NCBI RefSeq assembly: GCF_964030925.1
Contig: NZ_OZ034992.1
Location: 682,001 to 746,000 of the forward strand
Direction of reading: 5' to 3'
Origin: Spiroplasma_E sp902809815
GTDB lineage: Bacteria > Bacillota_I > Bacilli_A > Mycoplasmatales > VBWQ01
DNA length: 64,000 bases
Numbering within the stretch: position 1 is the stretch's first letter; each line of letters opens with the position of its first letter. A program made the translations under genes and the position numbers. Shown in pieces: positions 52,124-62,955 of the stretch. The notes under the pieces were generated by a model that was not told where the DNA came from, did not search any database, and worked only from the letters and a program-made list of their open reading frames with translations.

Positions 52124-53029
52124 ATGGTAAAAGAAAAAATGTCATCTGCAACAGAGTTAATAAAAAAACTTGAAAGTATAAAGTTAAGATATCAAAAACA
52201 ACATAATACTCAAATTCCTTATTTTAAAAGAATTATTGAAGAATTAAAAGGTATATCTTTGGTTGCAGATATTCCTAGTGTTATTAAAAATCTTAATTAT
52301 CTTCAAGATAATTGCGGAAAAAGTACTAAAAAATATTCTGATAAAGCAATAATGCCAATTTTATCTTTGTTTACTGTAACTATTAGTTTTTTAGAAGCAC
52401 AAGTAAATAAGGGGGCATTAGCAATAGATTTTAAAAATATATATAAATATGATTTAAGTAATGTTTTAACTACTTCAGAAGATAAGTTATTTGTATTAGG
52501 TTCACAAACTGATTTAGAAGTTAAAATAAAGTATAGAGATAGTTCTAAAAGTTTAGATGATTTAACACTATATGATAGTTCAGACATTAATGAAATTTTT
52601 AAAGAAATGCAAGAAAAAATACATGATTTAAAAATACTAAAAGAAGCTAAAAATAAAATATGTGGACAAATTAATAATTTTAATTTGAATTTCAAAAATG
52701 AAAAACAATTAGCAAGAAGATGGTGACATTGACCACTTAAATTTTTGACTTGTGGAATGTGAGAAAGTAATAAAATTAAAGCAATTAATAATAAATATAG
52801 TAAGGATAGTTTTGATAAATTAATTGGCGAACATAATGGATTAAATACTAAAATTAATGAGTTAGAAAGTGATATTAAAATTTTAAAAACTAAAGTTAAT
52901 AAATCAGAAAAGAAAACTAAAATATTAGGAAGTAGTAGTTTAAATTATGGTAAAAAATGAAAATCAATAAATGATTTAGATGAGCATAATATTGTAGAAA
53001 AGAGTTTTTCATATCAAAATTTGTTATAA
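52124..53029 (+). CDS. Hypothetical coiled-coil protein
   Basis: 301 residues with no signal peptide or membrane span. Helical N-terminal half (ELIKKLESIKLRYQKQ), a Trp-rich patch RRWWHWPLKFLTCGMWES using TGG and TGA, and a C-terminal coiled coil (KINELESDIKILKTKV). Preceded by AGAGGAGA. No family recognised; Spiroplasma genomes have many such proteins. Confidence 0.65.
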
Positions 53030-53075
53030 GACGTTATTATTTGGTGATAATTTATTTTTTTAATTTAAAATAAAA

Positions 53076-53113
53076 ATTAATCTCTTTAAAATTTTATTTT
53101 TAAAGAGATTAAT
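53076..53113 (+). terminator. Terminator after 52124 gene
   Basis: Fifteen-base stem ATTAATCTCTTTAAA / TTTAAAGAGATTAAT. Confidence 0.8.
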
Positions 53114-53173
53114 AATATTTTTTGTTAAAAGGATATAATTTAAGCAATAAGAAATAATAATTATAAAATTATT

Positions 53174-53523
53174 TTAAATTTTAGTAGTTTTAGATATTTT
53201 ACTTGGAAGTAATGTTGTGGTTGTAATTCCCATCAGTAGTAATAAAGGTCATTCAAACTCTAATAATGTATCTAAGTCTAATTTATTTGTTAATAAAAAA
53301 CCTAAATATAAAACTACTGCCAATAAAAATGCAAATATTATTGTTAATAATTTAATTATAAAATAAAATTTAAGTTTTTTTAATTCGTATTTATAATTTT
53401 CAGTTTGTTCATCAGTTTCTTTTGAATTCAAATTATTTTCAGTTTGAATATCACTTGTTTCGATAGTTTTTTTACTTTTTGATCATTTTTATCATTTATT
53501 TTTTGAATCTGTTTTTGTTTCAT
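53174..53523 (-). pseudogene. Membrane protein with a frame change in a poly-A run
   Basis: ATG at 53523 with GAGGAT upstream opens a Lys/Gln-rich frame. The rest of the protein, with two hydrophobic segments (IIKLLTIIFAFLLAVVLYLGF; PLLLLMGITTTTLL), is in the -1 frame. The switch point is A_AAA_AAA at the seven-A run complementary to 53467-53473. If both are joined the protein has about 117 residues. May be programmed shifting, recent decay or a sequence error. Confidence 0.5.
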
Positions 53524-53669
53524 TTTATCCTCTTTTTTTAATTTATATAGTCATACACACTTATAGTATATCAAAAATAATAATTAAATAAGATAAAAAA
53601 GTATAAATGTTTGTTTTTGCTTAATAAGTACTAAAAATTTACTTTTTATTAAGTAATTACAGAAATTAT

Positions 53670-54374
53670 TTATAATGTAATTGATTTATTTAATTCATCA
53701 TCATATTCTTTTAAGAGTTGTTTTGAATCGTTTATAATTTGTTTTACTTCTGGTGAATATTGCTCCATTTGTGCTTGTGATACTTCGAACCTTCCTATTC
53801 TTATTAGTTCAAGTTCAATGTCTCTAGTATTTTTTTCTTCTTTTGATTCAGAAGAACAAAATCATAATGATGATGGTTCATCTACAAATAGTTCTTTTTT
53901 TAATTTTTGGATTTCTTTTCAAATATTTTTTATTTTTTCTTCAATTTCTTTAATGTTCATTTTTTCTTTTTTACGTTCTTCATTTAAAATTAGTATGTAT
54001 TCTGTAATTCCAAGTGGGTCATTATTAATTTCAAAAAATTTAATTAAAGATATTAATACCTTAATGCCAGTATTTTTGCTATTTTTTATTATTTGTGCAA
54101 TATTTGGATACTCTGTTTTAAATTGTGTTCAGTTTTTTGATTCTTGTTTATTATCATTATCTTGTAATGGTTTTTCTTCCAACGTTTCGAATTCTTGAGA
54201 TTGTTGAGGATTTTCCTCATTAACTTTTGTATCATTATCTAAGATTATAGTTTCAAATATTTTTAATAAATATTCATCTGGTATTTTTTTGTTAATATTT
54301 TTTAATGCTTCTTTTTTTCTTTTTTCTCATTCCTTTTGAAATAGTTTTTCTTTTTCTATATAAGTTAAAGGCAT
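53670..54374 (-). CDS. Hypothetical charged protein, 234 residues
   Basis: Hydrophilic, Glu/Lys-rich, with a coiled coil (KEKMNIKEIEEKIKN) and no membrane span. Starts MPLTYIEKEKLFQKEW. A terminator-like hairpin lies in its leader. Unknown; genome-neighbour of other Spiroplasma-type unknown proteins. Confidence 0.6.
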
Positions 54375-54717
54375 ATCTTTTAATCTTTTTCCTTTCTTTA
54401 ATTTTAATTTAATAAAAAACCTAATATAGATAAATTTCTATATTAGGAATCAACTTTTATTAAATTATAAATAAATATTAGCATAAAAAATAATTATATT
54501 TATAAAGTTAATATTTAACACGAATAAATATAAGTAGTAGATTTATTAATGTATAAGTTGTATTAAAATTAAGATTAGCGTAGTCAATTTTCTTATTTTA
54601 TGTAGAAGTAGTTATTTTATCAAACTAGGAATCCTTTACATTATTTATTGTAAAAATTAAAAATTATTAAGTTAGAAAATGATAAAATTAATATATAAAA
54701 AGTAAAGGAGGAAGTAA
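54375..54717. other. Intergenic region between divergent genes
   Basis: Contains the leader hairpin of the minus gene (54413-54447) and, before 54718, an AAAGGAGGAAG ribosome site. Otherwise no recognised element. Confidence 0.5.
54413..54447 (-). terminator. Leader terminator upstream of the 54374 gene
   Basis: CCTAATATAG / CTATATTAGG stem; the T-run follows on the minus strand, so it would stop RNA about 40 bases before the gene's start codon. Confidence 0.6.
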
Positions 54718-55821
54718 ATGGAAAAAATTGGTGCTGCAGTTTATTTACATTTAGCAAATTTAGAAGAAATTAAAAATTATACCGAATTATTAGCCAAGAA
54801 TAATATTAAAACCATTTTTACAACTTTAATTAGTTTTAAAAAAACAGATTATGAAAATTTAAAAAAATTAGTAGTATTAACACAAATTGCTAAAAAGTAT
54901 AATATGCATGTTTTTGCAGATATTAATATTGAATTTATTAATGAATTTAATCTGAATCTTAATAAACGGCTTGATTTCATAAAGTTTTTTAAAATGTATG
55001 GTTTATCGGGTATTCGTTGCAACGAAGGAATTGATATTAAGCATCAAGCAAAATTAAGTCAAAATCGTTTAAATTTTAAAATATTTATTAATGGTTCATA
55101 TGTTATTAATGATATCAACTACTTAATATTATTTTATAAAGCTAATGTTAATAACCTTATTAGTTGTTATAATTTTTATCCACAAAGATATACCGGTGCT
55201 GATATTGACTTTTTTTGTTTAAATCAATCTGAAAGCGTTGTTAATAAAATTCCATTTGCCAGCTTTGTTACATTATTAGGAAAAGATAAAATTGGACCTT
55301 GAAAATATAATGATAATTTACCAACATTAGAACTGCATCGTGATTGACCATTGGTAACACAAATTCGTCATTATATTGCTTTATGCATTGATATGATAAT
55401 TATTGCTAACCAGTTTTTAACAGAATATGATTTGAAAATGATAAATGAAATTGATTATAAAAATTTATCGTTAAAAATTGAGTTAAATTCTAATATTACT
55501 GATAGTGAACAACAGATTCTTTTTGATAAAAATATTCATAAAGTTAGATCTGATTTAGCACGTGATATAATTCGTAGTGTTATTTCTCGAGTTATATATC
55601 AAGAATTAGATATCCCTGCTAACAATACTAATCAATGATTAGAAAAAGGTGATGTTGTTATTCTTAATAATAAAGCACAAAATTATCGTGGTGAATTACA
55701 TATTATTACAAATAAAATTAAAAATGATGGTATTCGTAACGTTGTTGGCAAACTTTCTAAAGAAGATTTAAATTTTATTCCATTTTTAGTATCAAATCGT
55801 TCATTTAGATTTATTTTATAA
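54718..55821 (+). CDS. MupG/DUF871-family protein (6-phospho-N-acetylmuramidase-like)
   Basis: 367 residues. N-terminal TIM barrel: GAAVYLHLANLEEI, IFTTLISF, VFADINIEF, YGLSGIRCNEGI, ISCYNFYPQRYTGAD; then a smaller C-terminal domain of cyclophilin-like type (HKVRSDLARDIIRSV, GDVVILNNKAQNYRGEL). Characterised members cleave MurNAc-6-phosphate-containing disaccharides in walled bacteria. In a wall-less cell it may use foreign wall sugars or another substrate. AAAGGAGGAAG site. Confidence 0.82.
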
Positions 55822-56042
55822 ATAAATTTTTTGTTTTATTTATTAAAAACATAAACATTTAAAATATGATAAAATCATTAAGTATTATTAAATAATAGTT
55901 AGTAAGTGTGAAATTTTAAAAGATAATCTTACTTTTAATTTTTTTTAAAAATAAAAAGTTTAATATTGTATAAAAATATTGATAATTTTTTAATTTACTA
56001 ATATAATTGTTAAAGTAAAATAAAAAATAGGAGCTGACATGA

Positions 56043-56258
56043 ATGCATTCAGTGAAAAAATCACCATCATCAGACAACAAAGAAAACGAAGAACGAACAA
56101 GTAGTGAACAAGAGTTTCAACGTCTTTTAAAAGGATTTAGTAAAAAGGCCCAAGAAACTAAAAGAGCAGAAAAAAGACATAAACATTTTCTTTCTGCGCG
56201 TGATGAAAAACGCGAAAAACAAAGCGCTGCTGCTAAAAAGAAAAAACATCGTAAGTAA
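56043..56258 (+). CDS. rpsU: Small ribosomal protein bS21
   Basis: 71 residues, very basic. The core FQRLLKGFSKKAQETKRAEK and the end AAAKKKKHRK follow the bS21 pattern, though divergent. AGGAG at 56030 is eight bases before ATG 56043; another ATG at 56039 opens only a short frame. A terminator follows directly. Confidence 0.65.
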   Translation: MHSVKKSPSSDNKENEERTSSEQEFQRLLKGFSKKAQETKRAEKRHKHFLSARDEKREKQSAAAKKKKHRK

Positions 56259-56275
56259 TAAAAAGGAAAAAATGG

Positions 56276-56311
56276 TAATCACTGTTAATTATTATTGGCG
56301 GTGATTTTTTA
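56276..56311 (+). terminator. Terminator after rpsU
   Basis: AATCACTG / CGGTGATT stem and T-run, ending at the start of the decayed exporter gene. Confidence 0.7.
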
Positions 56312-56312
56312 T

Positions 56313-58395
56313 ATGAAATATCCTTTTGTTCAACAAGAAACAGAAAATGATTGTGGTTTGGCATGTCTTGCTATGATATATAGGTTTTATTTTAAGAAGA
56401 AGTTATTAATTAATGACATAAAAAAAAGATATATTTTTAACAAAATTGGGAATTAATCTTTTAGAATTAAAACAATTGGCTAGTAATTATAATTTATTAT
56501 TAAAAGCTTATAATATTAATTTTGATAAATTAAAATCACTAATAATTGTTAAACCATTAATTATTCAAATATATAATGCTAATGTCGGATTTCATTTTAT
56601 AGTTATTTACAAAAAGAAAAAAAATAAATGACTGGTGGCAAATCCAAAAGATATTGAACTTAGTTGAAAAAATATTGAAGATTTTACAAAAATTTTTACG
56701 AATGTTGTTATTTCAACTAATATAATAAATAAATTTTTTATTAGTAATAAAAAAAAGATGAATAAAATTAAAAATTTTTCACCATTTTTGATTCCAAATT
56801 ATTTATATTATTCATTAATTATTATAATTAATAATTTATTTTAGTTACTATCTTTTTTATAGCACAAGTATTTTATAAGCATTTTATTAATCAAATTATT
56901 TTAAATAATAGTTTACAGTTAGCAATGATTTTATTATTAAGTTTCTTTTTTATTAATTTAATGAAAATTTTAATTGAATATATTTTAAATAAAATATGTC
57001 AAAAATTTTATTTTTATTTCAATAACTTTTTAGTAGATTTATTTCATAATAAATGATTTAAAAGTAAACCAATAGAAATACAAAAATATAATGGTAGTGA
57101 TTTTTTACAAATATATCAAGATATTAATAACATATCAACTATGTTTTGTCATAATAGTTTAGAGATAATTATTAATTTTATTACTAGTGTTATTGTTAGC
57201 ATAGTTTTGATTAAGATTCATTTTATGATTTGATTAGTAAATTTATTAAATGGTTTTATAACAGTATTAATTAATTTTATAATAATGTTATGAAAAAAAC
57301 CATTAGTAAAAAAATAACTAGTTACAAAATTAGATTTGCAGCAACAAATAATTTTAAGTCAAAAAAGTTTTGAAGATGCCTATTTTCGTAATTTGCAACT
57401 GCATATTAAAAGTATGTTAGTTAAAAAGTATAATACACATATTAATAATTATTGACAATTAAATAATTTAGTTATTAATAATAGTTCGTTAACAAGTTTT
57501 ATTAAAAATATTATTAGTTTTATTACTATATATTTATCATTAATATTAATTTTTGATGGTAAAATTAATCTATCTCAATTAATATTTATTACTAGTATTA
57601 GTATTTATATTAATTCTTTTTTTCAAAATATTGGTAATAGTCTTATTTTCTTTCCGGTTTTTATTAAATCATTTCAAAGATTTAATAATTTTATTAATTG
57701 TAGATTACAATATAAGAATAACAAAAAAATTTTTTTCAATATCAATTAATAAAATAGTATTAAAAGATTGTTATTTTAATTTAAGAAATAAAGTGGTTTT
57801 TAGTAATTTAAATTTAATATTAAAACAAAGTAATATTATTATTGGTCCTTCTGGCATTGGTAAAACAACCTTACTATCATTATTAATTCAGAAATATGTG
57901 CCTTTTAAAGGTAAAATTTTAATTAATAATGAAATTGGATTAGATAATATTTCATATGAATTTTGACAAAAAAATGTATTTATTTACATTCAAATTCTAT
58001 TATTCATAACGGTACAGTTTTAGAAAATATTTTATCATTTAATATTACAAAAGAAAAATTAATAAATTTTCAAAAATTAGGATTTAATGATCTCTTGGGC
58101 AGTTTAGGTTTAACAACATTTTATTATTGTCAAGAATATGGGGCTAATCTTAGTCAAGGTCAAAAACAAATAATTATTTTCTTAAGTTTATTTTTTTTAT
58201 GATTGAAAAGTAATTTTATTAGATGAAATTTTGAGTAACATCAATAATGATTTAAAAATAAAGTTAATAACTTTATTTTTAAATCATTATAAAAAAATAA
58301 TTATTATTTATGCAGGTCATGATTTAACACTAGTAAAATTATTTAAAAATGTAATTGATTTAAATAATTATAAAAGTATAGATGGTAATGAATAA
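56313..58395 (+). pseudogene. Decayed peptidase-ABC exporter (bacteriocin type)
   Basis: N-terminal C39 peptidase with Cys in TENDCGLACLAMIYRF and His in GFHFIVIY, then a membrane domain and an ATPase with GPSGIGKTTLL (Walker A), LSQGQKQ (signature) and VILLDE (Walker B). Intact relatives cut the leader of a double-glycine peptide and export it. At least four frame changes or stops break it (near 56433, 56843, 57317, 57990, 58200), mostly at A or T runs. Confidence 0.8.
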
Positions 58396-58800
58396 TGATT
58401 TTTTTTAGAAAAAGTACTTATTTATTAGGAAGTAGTTCAATTTTTCTTTTTTTTAGGACTCTTATTAGGTTTAAAAATTATTAATATTCCTCATGTTTAT
58501 GCTGTTAATGGTCAAACTATTTTTATAAGTGAGACAAGATATGAAAATAAGGGACACTTTGCTTATTTATTAGATTTTAAAAGAGAAGAATGTTTAAAGT
58601 TTAATAGTTTTAATCAAATTACTATTTTTTTCTCTATTAATAAATGTTATTTAACAATTTTTTTTCCAAAATGAAATGATAATAATCAACTTTTAATTGA
58701 AGAAAACATTAATTCTAATACATATTTAAATCAAATGGTATTAATAATTATTGGTAAAGAAAGTTTGTTAACATTTATTTGAAATAATATTACAACATAA
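58395..58800 (+). pseudogene. Decayed partner of the exporter, membrane-anchored
   Basis: ATG at 58395 overlaps the exporter stop. A hydrophobic start (IFLFF...LGLLLGL) is broken by a frame change in a T-run near 58452; the rest (VYAVNGQTIFISETRY) stays open to TAA. Size and place suit an accessory or fusion protein for the exporter. Confidence 0.5.
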
Positions 58801-58846
58801 ATGTAAATATTGATATAATTTAATCAAAAAGAAGTTAGGTAGATAA

Positions 58847-59317
58847 ATGCCAGCAAAAATTAATATTGTAAATATTTACAATGATCATAACTATGACATT
58901 AAAAATTTTAATATTTTATCAGAAAATATTTTAAATGCAGTAGCTATTAAGTTAAAACAGAAAATTACATGGTGTATTGCTGTTATTTTTAATGACGAAC
59001 AGACTAGTATTGAATTAAATAAAATGTATCGTCATAAAGATTATGTTCCTGATGTTTTATCATTTGGAAATAATGATGATGATTTTCCAAATATTAATAT
59101 TGATATTAGAGATTTAGGCGATGTTTATATTTGTTATTCAAAGGCAGTAGCGCAAGCACAAGAATATGGTCATAGTTTAATTAGAGAATTATCATTTCTT
59201 TTTATTCATGGATTACTTCATACATTAGGATATGATCATCAAAATAGCGTAGAAGAAAAGGTTATGTTTGATTTACAAGATGAAATTTTAAATATTCTTG
59301 GTATTACTAGAAAATAA
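58847..59317 (+). CDS. ybeY: Endoribonuclease YbeY
   Basis: 156 residues. Zinc motif HGLLHTLGYDH near residues 122-132, preceded by DVLSFG and GDVYICY. Processes rRNA ends and checks ribosomes. First of the ybeY-cdd-era run typical of Firmicutes and Mollicutes. Confidence 0.96.
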   Translation: MPAKINIVNIYNDHNYDIKNFNILSENILNAVAIKLKQKITWCIAVIFNDEQTSIELNKMYRHKDYVPDVLSFGNNDDDFPNINIDIRDLGDVYICYSKAVAQAQEYGHSLIRELSFLFIHGLLHTLGYDHQNSVEEKVMFDLQDEILNILGITRK

Positions 59318-59328
59318 GGAGTGGTATA

Positions 59329-59763
59329 ATGGAACAAGATATAGATTTATTAGTATTATTGAAAAAAGCAAAAGTAATACAAAAAAATGCTTATGCGCCT
59401 TATTCTTTATTTAGAGTTGCTGCAATAGTAATTTTGAAAAATAGTAAAGAAGTGTTAGGAGTAAATGTTGAAAATGCTGCATACTCAGTAGGTATTTGTG
59501 CTGAAAGAGCAGCTTTGTCACAAGTTATTGCTCAAGGTTATAAAAAAGAAGATATTATTAGTCTATTTTTAATTACTGATAGTGAAACGGTTGGTTCTCC
59601 TTGTGGTATGTGTCGTCAATTTATGATTGAAATTATGCCAGAAACATGCCCTGTTTATATTAGTAATAAAAATGAAAATAATGATACTAAAACAATTTGT
59701 AAAATATTAGTAAAAGACTTATTACCTTTAGCGTTTAAACCAAGTTCATTGAAAGGGAATTAA
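59329..59763 (+). CDS. cdd: Cytidine deaminase
   Basis: 144 residues. Zinc/catalytic motifs CAERAAL and PCGMCRQ, with NAYAPYSLFRVAA at the start. Pyrimidine salvage. AAGGAG precedes the ATG. Confidence 0.96.
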   Translation: MEQDIDLLVLLKKAKVIQKNAYAPYSLFRVAAIVILKNSKEVLGVNVENAAYSVGICAERAALSQVIAQGYKKEDIISLFLITDSETVGSPCGMCRQFMIEIMPETCPVYISNKNENNDTKTICKILVKDLLPLAFKPSSLKGN

Positions 59764-59766
59764 TTT

Positions 59767-60663
59767 ATGATTAATAATTTTAAATCAGGTTTTGTTAGTT
59801 TTATTGGTAGAAGTAATGTTGGAAAATCAACTTTATTAAATACCATTCTTCAAGAAAAAAAGGCAATTGTGTCTAATAAACCACAAACAACCAGAAATCA
59901 AATTCAAGGTATTTATAATAGTGATGATATGCAAATCATATTTTTTGATACTCCCGGCATTCATAAACATAATAACCAACTTGGACGAATGATGAATCGC
60001 GATGCTAACCGTGCCACTAAAGAAACTAACATTATTTGTTTATTAGCGCCATGTAATGAATACATTGGAAATAGCGATAAACATATTATTAAATTATTAT
60101 CAGAAAGGGTAAATACAACTATTCTACTTTTATTAACTAAGGTTGATTTAGTAACAAAAGAAAAATTAATGGATAAAATTAATGAGTGAAAAGATTTATT
60201 ACCATTTAAAGAAATAATTCCAATTTCTGCTATAAAAGAAATGAACTTAGATATATTATTGAAAAAACTATATGAGTATTTACCAATTGGTGAAAAGAAT
60301 TATTTAATTGAAAATAACGATGATGTTTCAGATAATACTTTAATTAAGGAAATTATTCGTGAAAAAATTTTAAATTTAACAGAAGAAGAAATTCCTTATA
60401 GTGTAGCAGTATTAATTGAGAGTATTAATTATAATCCAAATACTAATATTACTGATATTAATGCTGTTATTGTTGTTGAACGCGACTCACAAAAAGGAAT
60501 TATTATTGGTAAAGGAGGTAGTATGATTAAAGAAATTGGAATAAGAGCTAGAACAGATTTAGAAAGTATTTTTGATTCTCATATTATATTAAAAACTTTT
60601 GTAAAAGTAATACCTGATTGAAGAAATAATCCTAGAAAATTAAAAGAGTTAGGTTATAGTTAA
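59767..60663 (+). CDS. era: GTPase Era
   Basis: 298 residues. GRSNVGKST (G1), FDTPGIH (G3), LTKVDL (G4), then a KH domain with RDSQKGIIIGKGGSMIKEIG. Binds the 3' end of 16S rRNA in 30S assembly. AAGGGAA precedes the start. Confidence 0.96.
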
Positions 60664-60666
60664 AAT

Positions 60667-61359
60667 ATGTTTAATATTGATACTGGTTTGATTTTAAACA
60701 TTAACTACATTAAATCAATAAATAATGTTACCATTTTAACATCAAATTATGGTGTTAAAATAGTTTCTTTACCAGAAATAAAAATCAATTTAAATAAATA
60801 TAGTCTTTTAGATTGTTGAATTTTTATTTTTAATCAAAATTATGATTGTTCAAACTTATGTATAACATATAAAAAAATAAAAAGTTTTAATAGTTTTATA
60901 AATGAAAAAAGTTATCAATTGATTAAAAGTTTTAACAAGATAATTATTAATTATTTAGAAAAAATTAGTATTAATAATAAAAATATCTTTTCTTTTTTAT
61001 TTAATTTATATGAACAGTTAATGATAAATAGTAACTTTAAGAAAGTTTATGTTTTTTTCTTATTTCATAGTTTAATATTTCAAGGAATTAGTTTAACTTT
61101 ACTAATTGTATTAATTGTAATCAAATAACTAATTTGTATTTAATTAATTATGATTTGGGTGGTATTTTTTGTAAAAATTGTTCTTTAAAATTAGCTATAA
61201 TTAATTTTGACATTGTTTTGTTTAAAAAAATATATCAACTTTATTTATTAAATTATCAAGATATTAATAAATAAAGTTGAAAAAGAAGAACTTAATAAAA
61301 TTCTTAATATTTTAGAAAACCACTGTCAAAAATATAATAATAAATTAATAATTACATAA
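60667..61359 (+). pseudogene. recO: Decayed DNA repair protein RecO
   Basis: Right place after era. The first frame (about 150 codons) ends at a TAA near 61125. The zinc-ribbon part FTNCINCNQITNLYL and IFCKNC is readable only in another frame, and the tail KVEKEELNKILNILENHCQ needs a second shift near 61275. Two shifts make a functional product unlikely. Loss of RecO affects RecFOR recombination repair. Confidence 0.75.
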
Positions 61360-61523
61360 ATATTTTAATAATTAGTTGTTATATTGTTTTTAATAATATA
61401 TAACACTTATAATAGGTTGACAAAACCTATCTATGAACATATTATTAACAAGATTATTCTTTTTAGAGATTTTATGTATTATTTAAGATATTTAAGAAAA
61501 TTTTTATGATTAATGGAGGGGCA

Positions 61524-62939
61524 ATGATTAATAAAATTATCAATGATAAGTCAATGAAGGAAATAATTACTCATTTAAAAGAAAATGGTTTTATTTTTCA
61601 AGGATCAGAAATTTATTCAGGTCTTGCTAATAGTTGAGATTATGGTCCGCTTGGTGTAGCACTTAAAAATAATATTAAGAAAAGTTGATGAGTTTTTTTT
61701 GTCGAAAAAAATCCATACAATGTTGGGTTAGATAGTTCAATTATTATGAAATCTAAAGTTTGAGAAGCTTCAGGGCATTTGAGTAATTTTAGTGATCCAT
61801 TAATTGATTGTAAAAAATGTAAGTCTCGATTTCGAGTTGATAATTTAATTAATCATTATTTTCCTAGTATTAATTGTGATAATTGAAGTAATGAAAAATT
61901 AGAAACATATATTAATCAAAATCATATTAAATGTATTAAATGCAATAATGAAGATTGAACTAAAGTTAGACAATTTCAATTAATGTTTGAAACATATCAA
62001 GGTGTTTTAAAAGAAGATAAAAATAAAATTTATTTAAGACCTGAAACTGCACAAGGAATATTTATAAATTTTAATAATGTAAGAAATAGTTGTAATAAAA
62101 AAGTACCATTTGGTATTGGTCAAATTGGTAAAAGTTTTAGAAATGAGATAAATCCTGGTAATTTTATTTTTCGTACTAGAGAATTTGAACAAATGGAATT
62201 AGAATTTTTCTTTATTCCAAAGGATAAAAATGATAACACTTGATTTAATTATTGAGTTTATCAATGTAAAGAATTTCTCTCTCTAGTAGGTTTATTGAAT
62301 TCAAAAAATATAAAATTTAAAAATCATGAACAAAATCAACTAGCACATTATGCATTAGCAACTACTGATATTGAATATAATTTTCCTTTTGGTATGAGTG
62401 AATTATGTGGTATAGCTAATCGCGGGAATTATGATTTAACAAAACATAGTGAGAATTCTGGTGTAAATTTTGAAATTCAAGATCCTAATGTTACAGTAAA
62501 AAGAATGGTTATTCCTTCAGTTATTGAACCTTCAATTGGTGTTGAAAGGCTTTTATTAGCTTTAGTTTGTGAAGCATTTACAAAAGAAGTTTTAAAAGAC
62601 GATAAAGAACGGTTAGTGTTAAAATTAAATAAGAGTATTTGCCCTTATCAAGTAGCTGTTATGTCTTTAAATAAAACAAAATTGGGTAAAGAGGCATATG
62701 AAATTTTTGAAATGTTAAATAAAACACAATTAAGAGTAATTTATGAAGCATCATCAAGTGTTGGTAAATCTTATCGTTATCAAGATGGTATTGGTACTAT
62801 GTATTGTGTAACAATTGATTATGACACAAAAACTAAAGGTACTGTTACAATTAGAGATCGTGATACTACAAATCAAGTTATAGTTAAAGTTGATCAACTT
62901 AAAGAATATTTATATGACAAATTAGACATTATTTGTTAG
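61524..62939 (+). CDS. glyS: Glycyl-tRNA synthetase, single-chain type
   Basis: 471 residues, class II alpha2 type. Motifs: YGPLGVALKNNIKKSWW, zinc pairs CKKC and CIKC, LRPETAQGIF, FRNEINPG, REFEQMELEFF and EPSIGVERLLLAL, then an anticodon-binding domain starting ICPYQVAV. ATG after GGAGGGG. No T-box is visible in the 160 bases upstream. Confidence 0.95.
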
Positions 62940-62955
62940 AATTGTGTGAAAAAAT

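Noticed and set aside
52303..52695. Minus-strand 130-codon frame
   Set aside because: Antisense to the 52124 gene, which has a promoter-like element, ribosome site and full-length frame.
61360..61523. T-box before glyS
   Set aside because: No T-box sequence or terminator is visible in this stretch.
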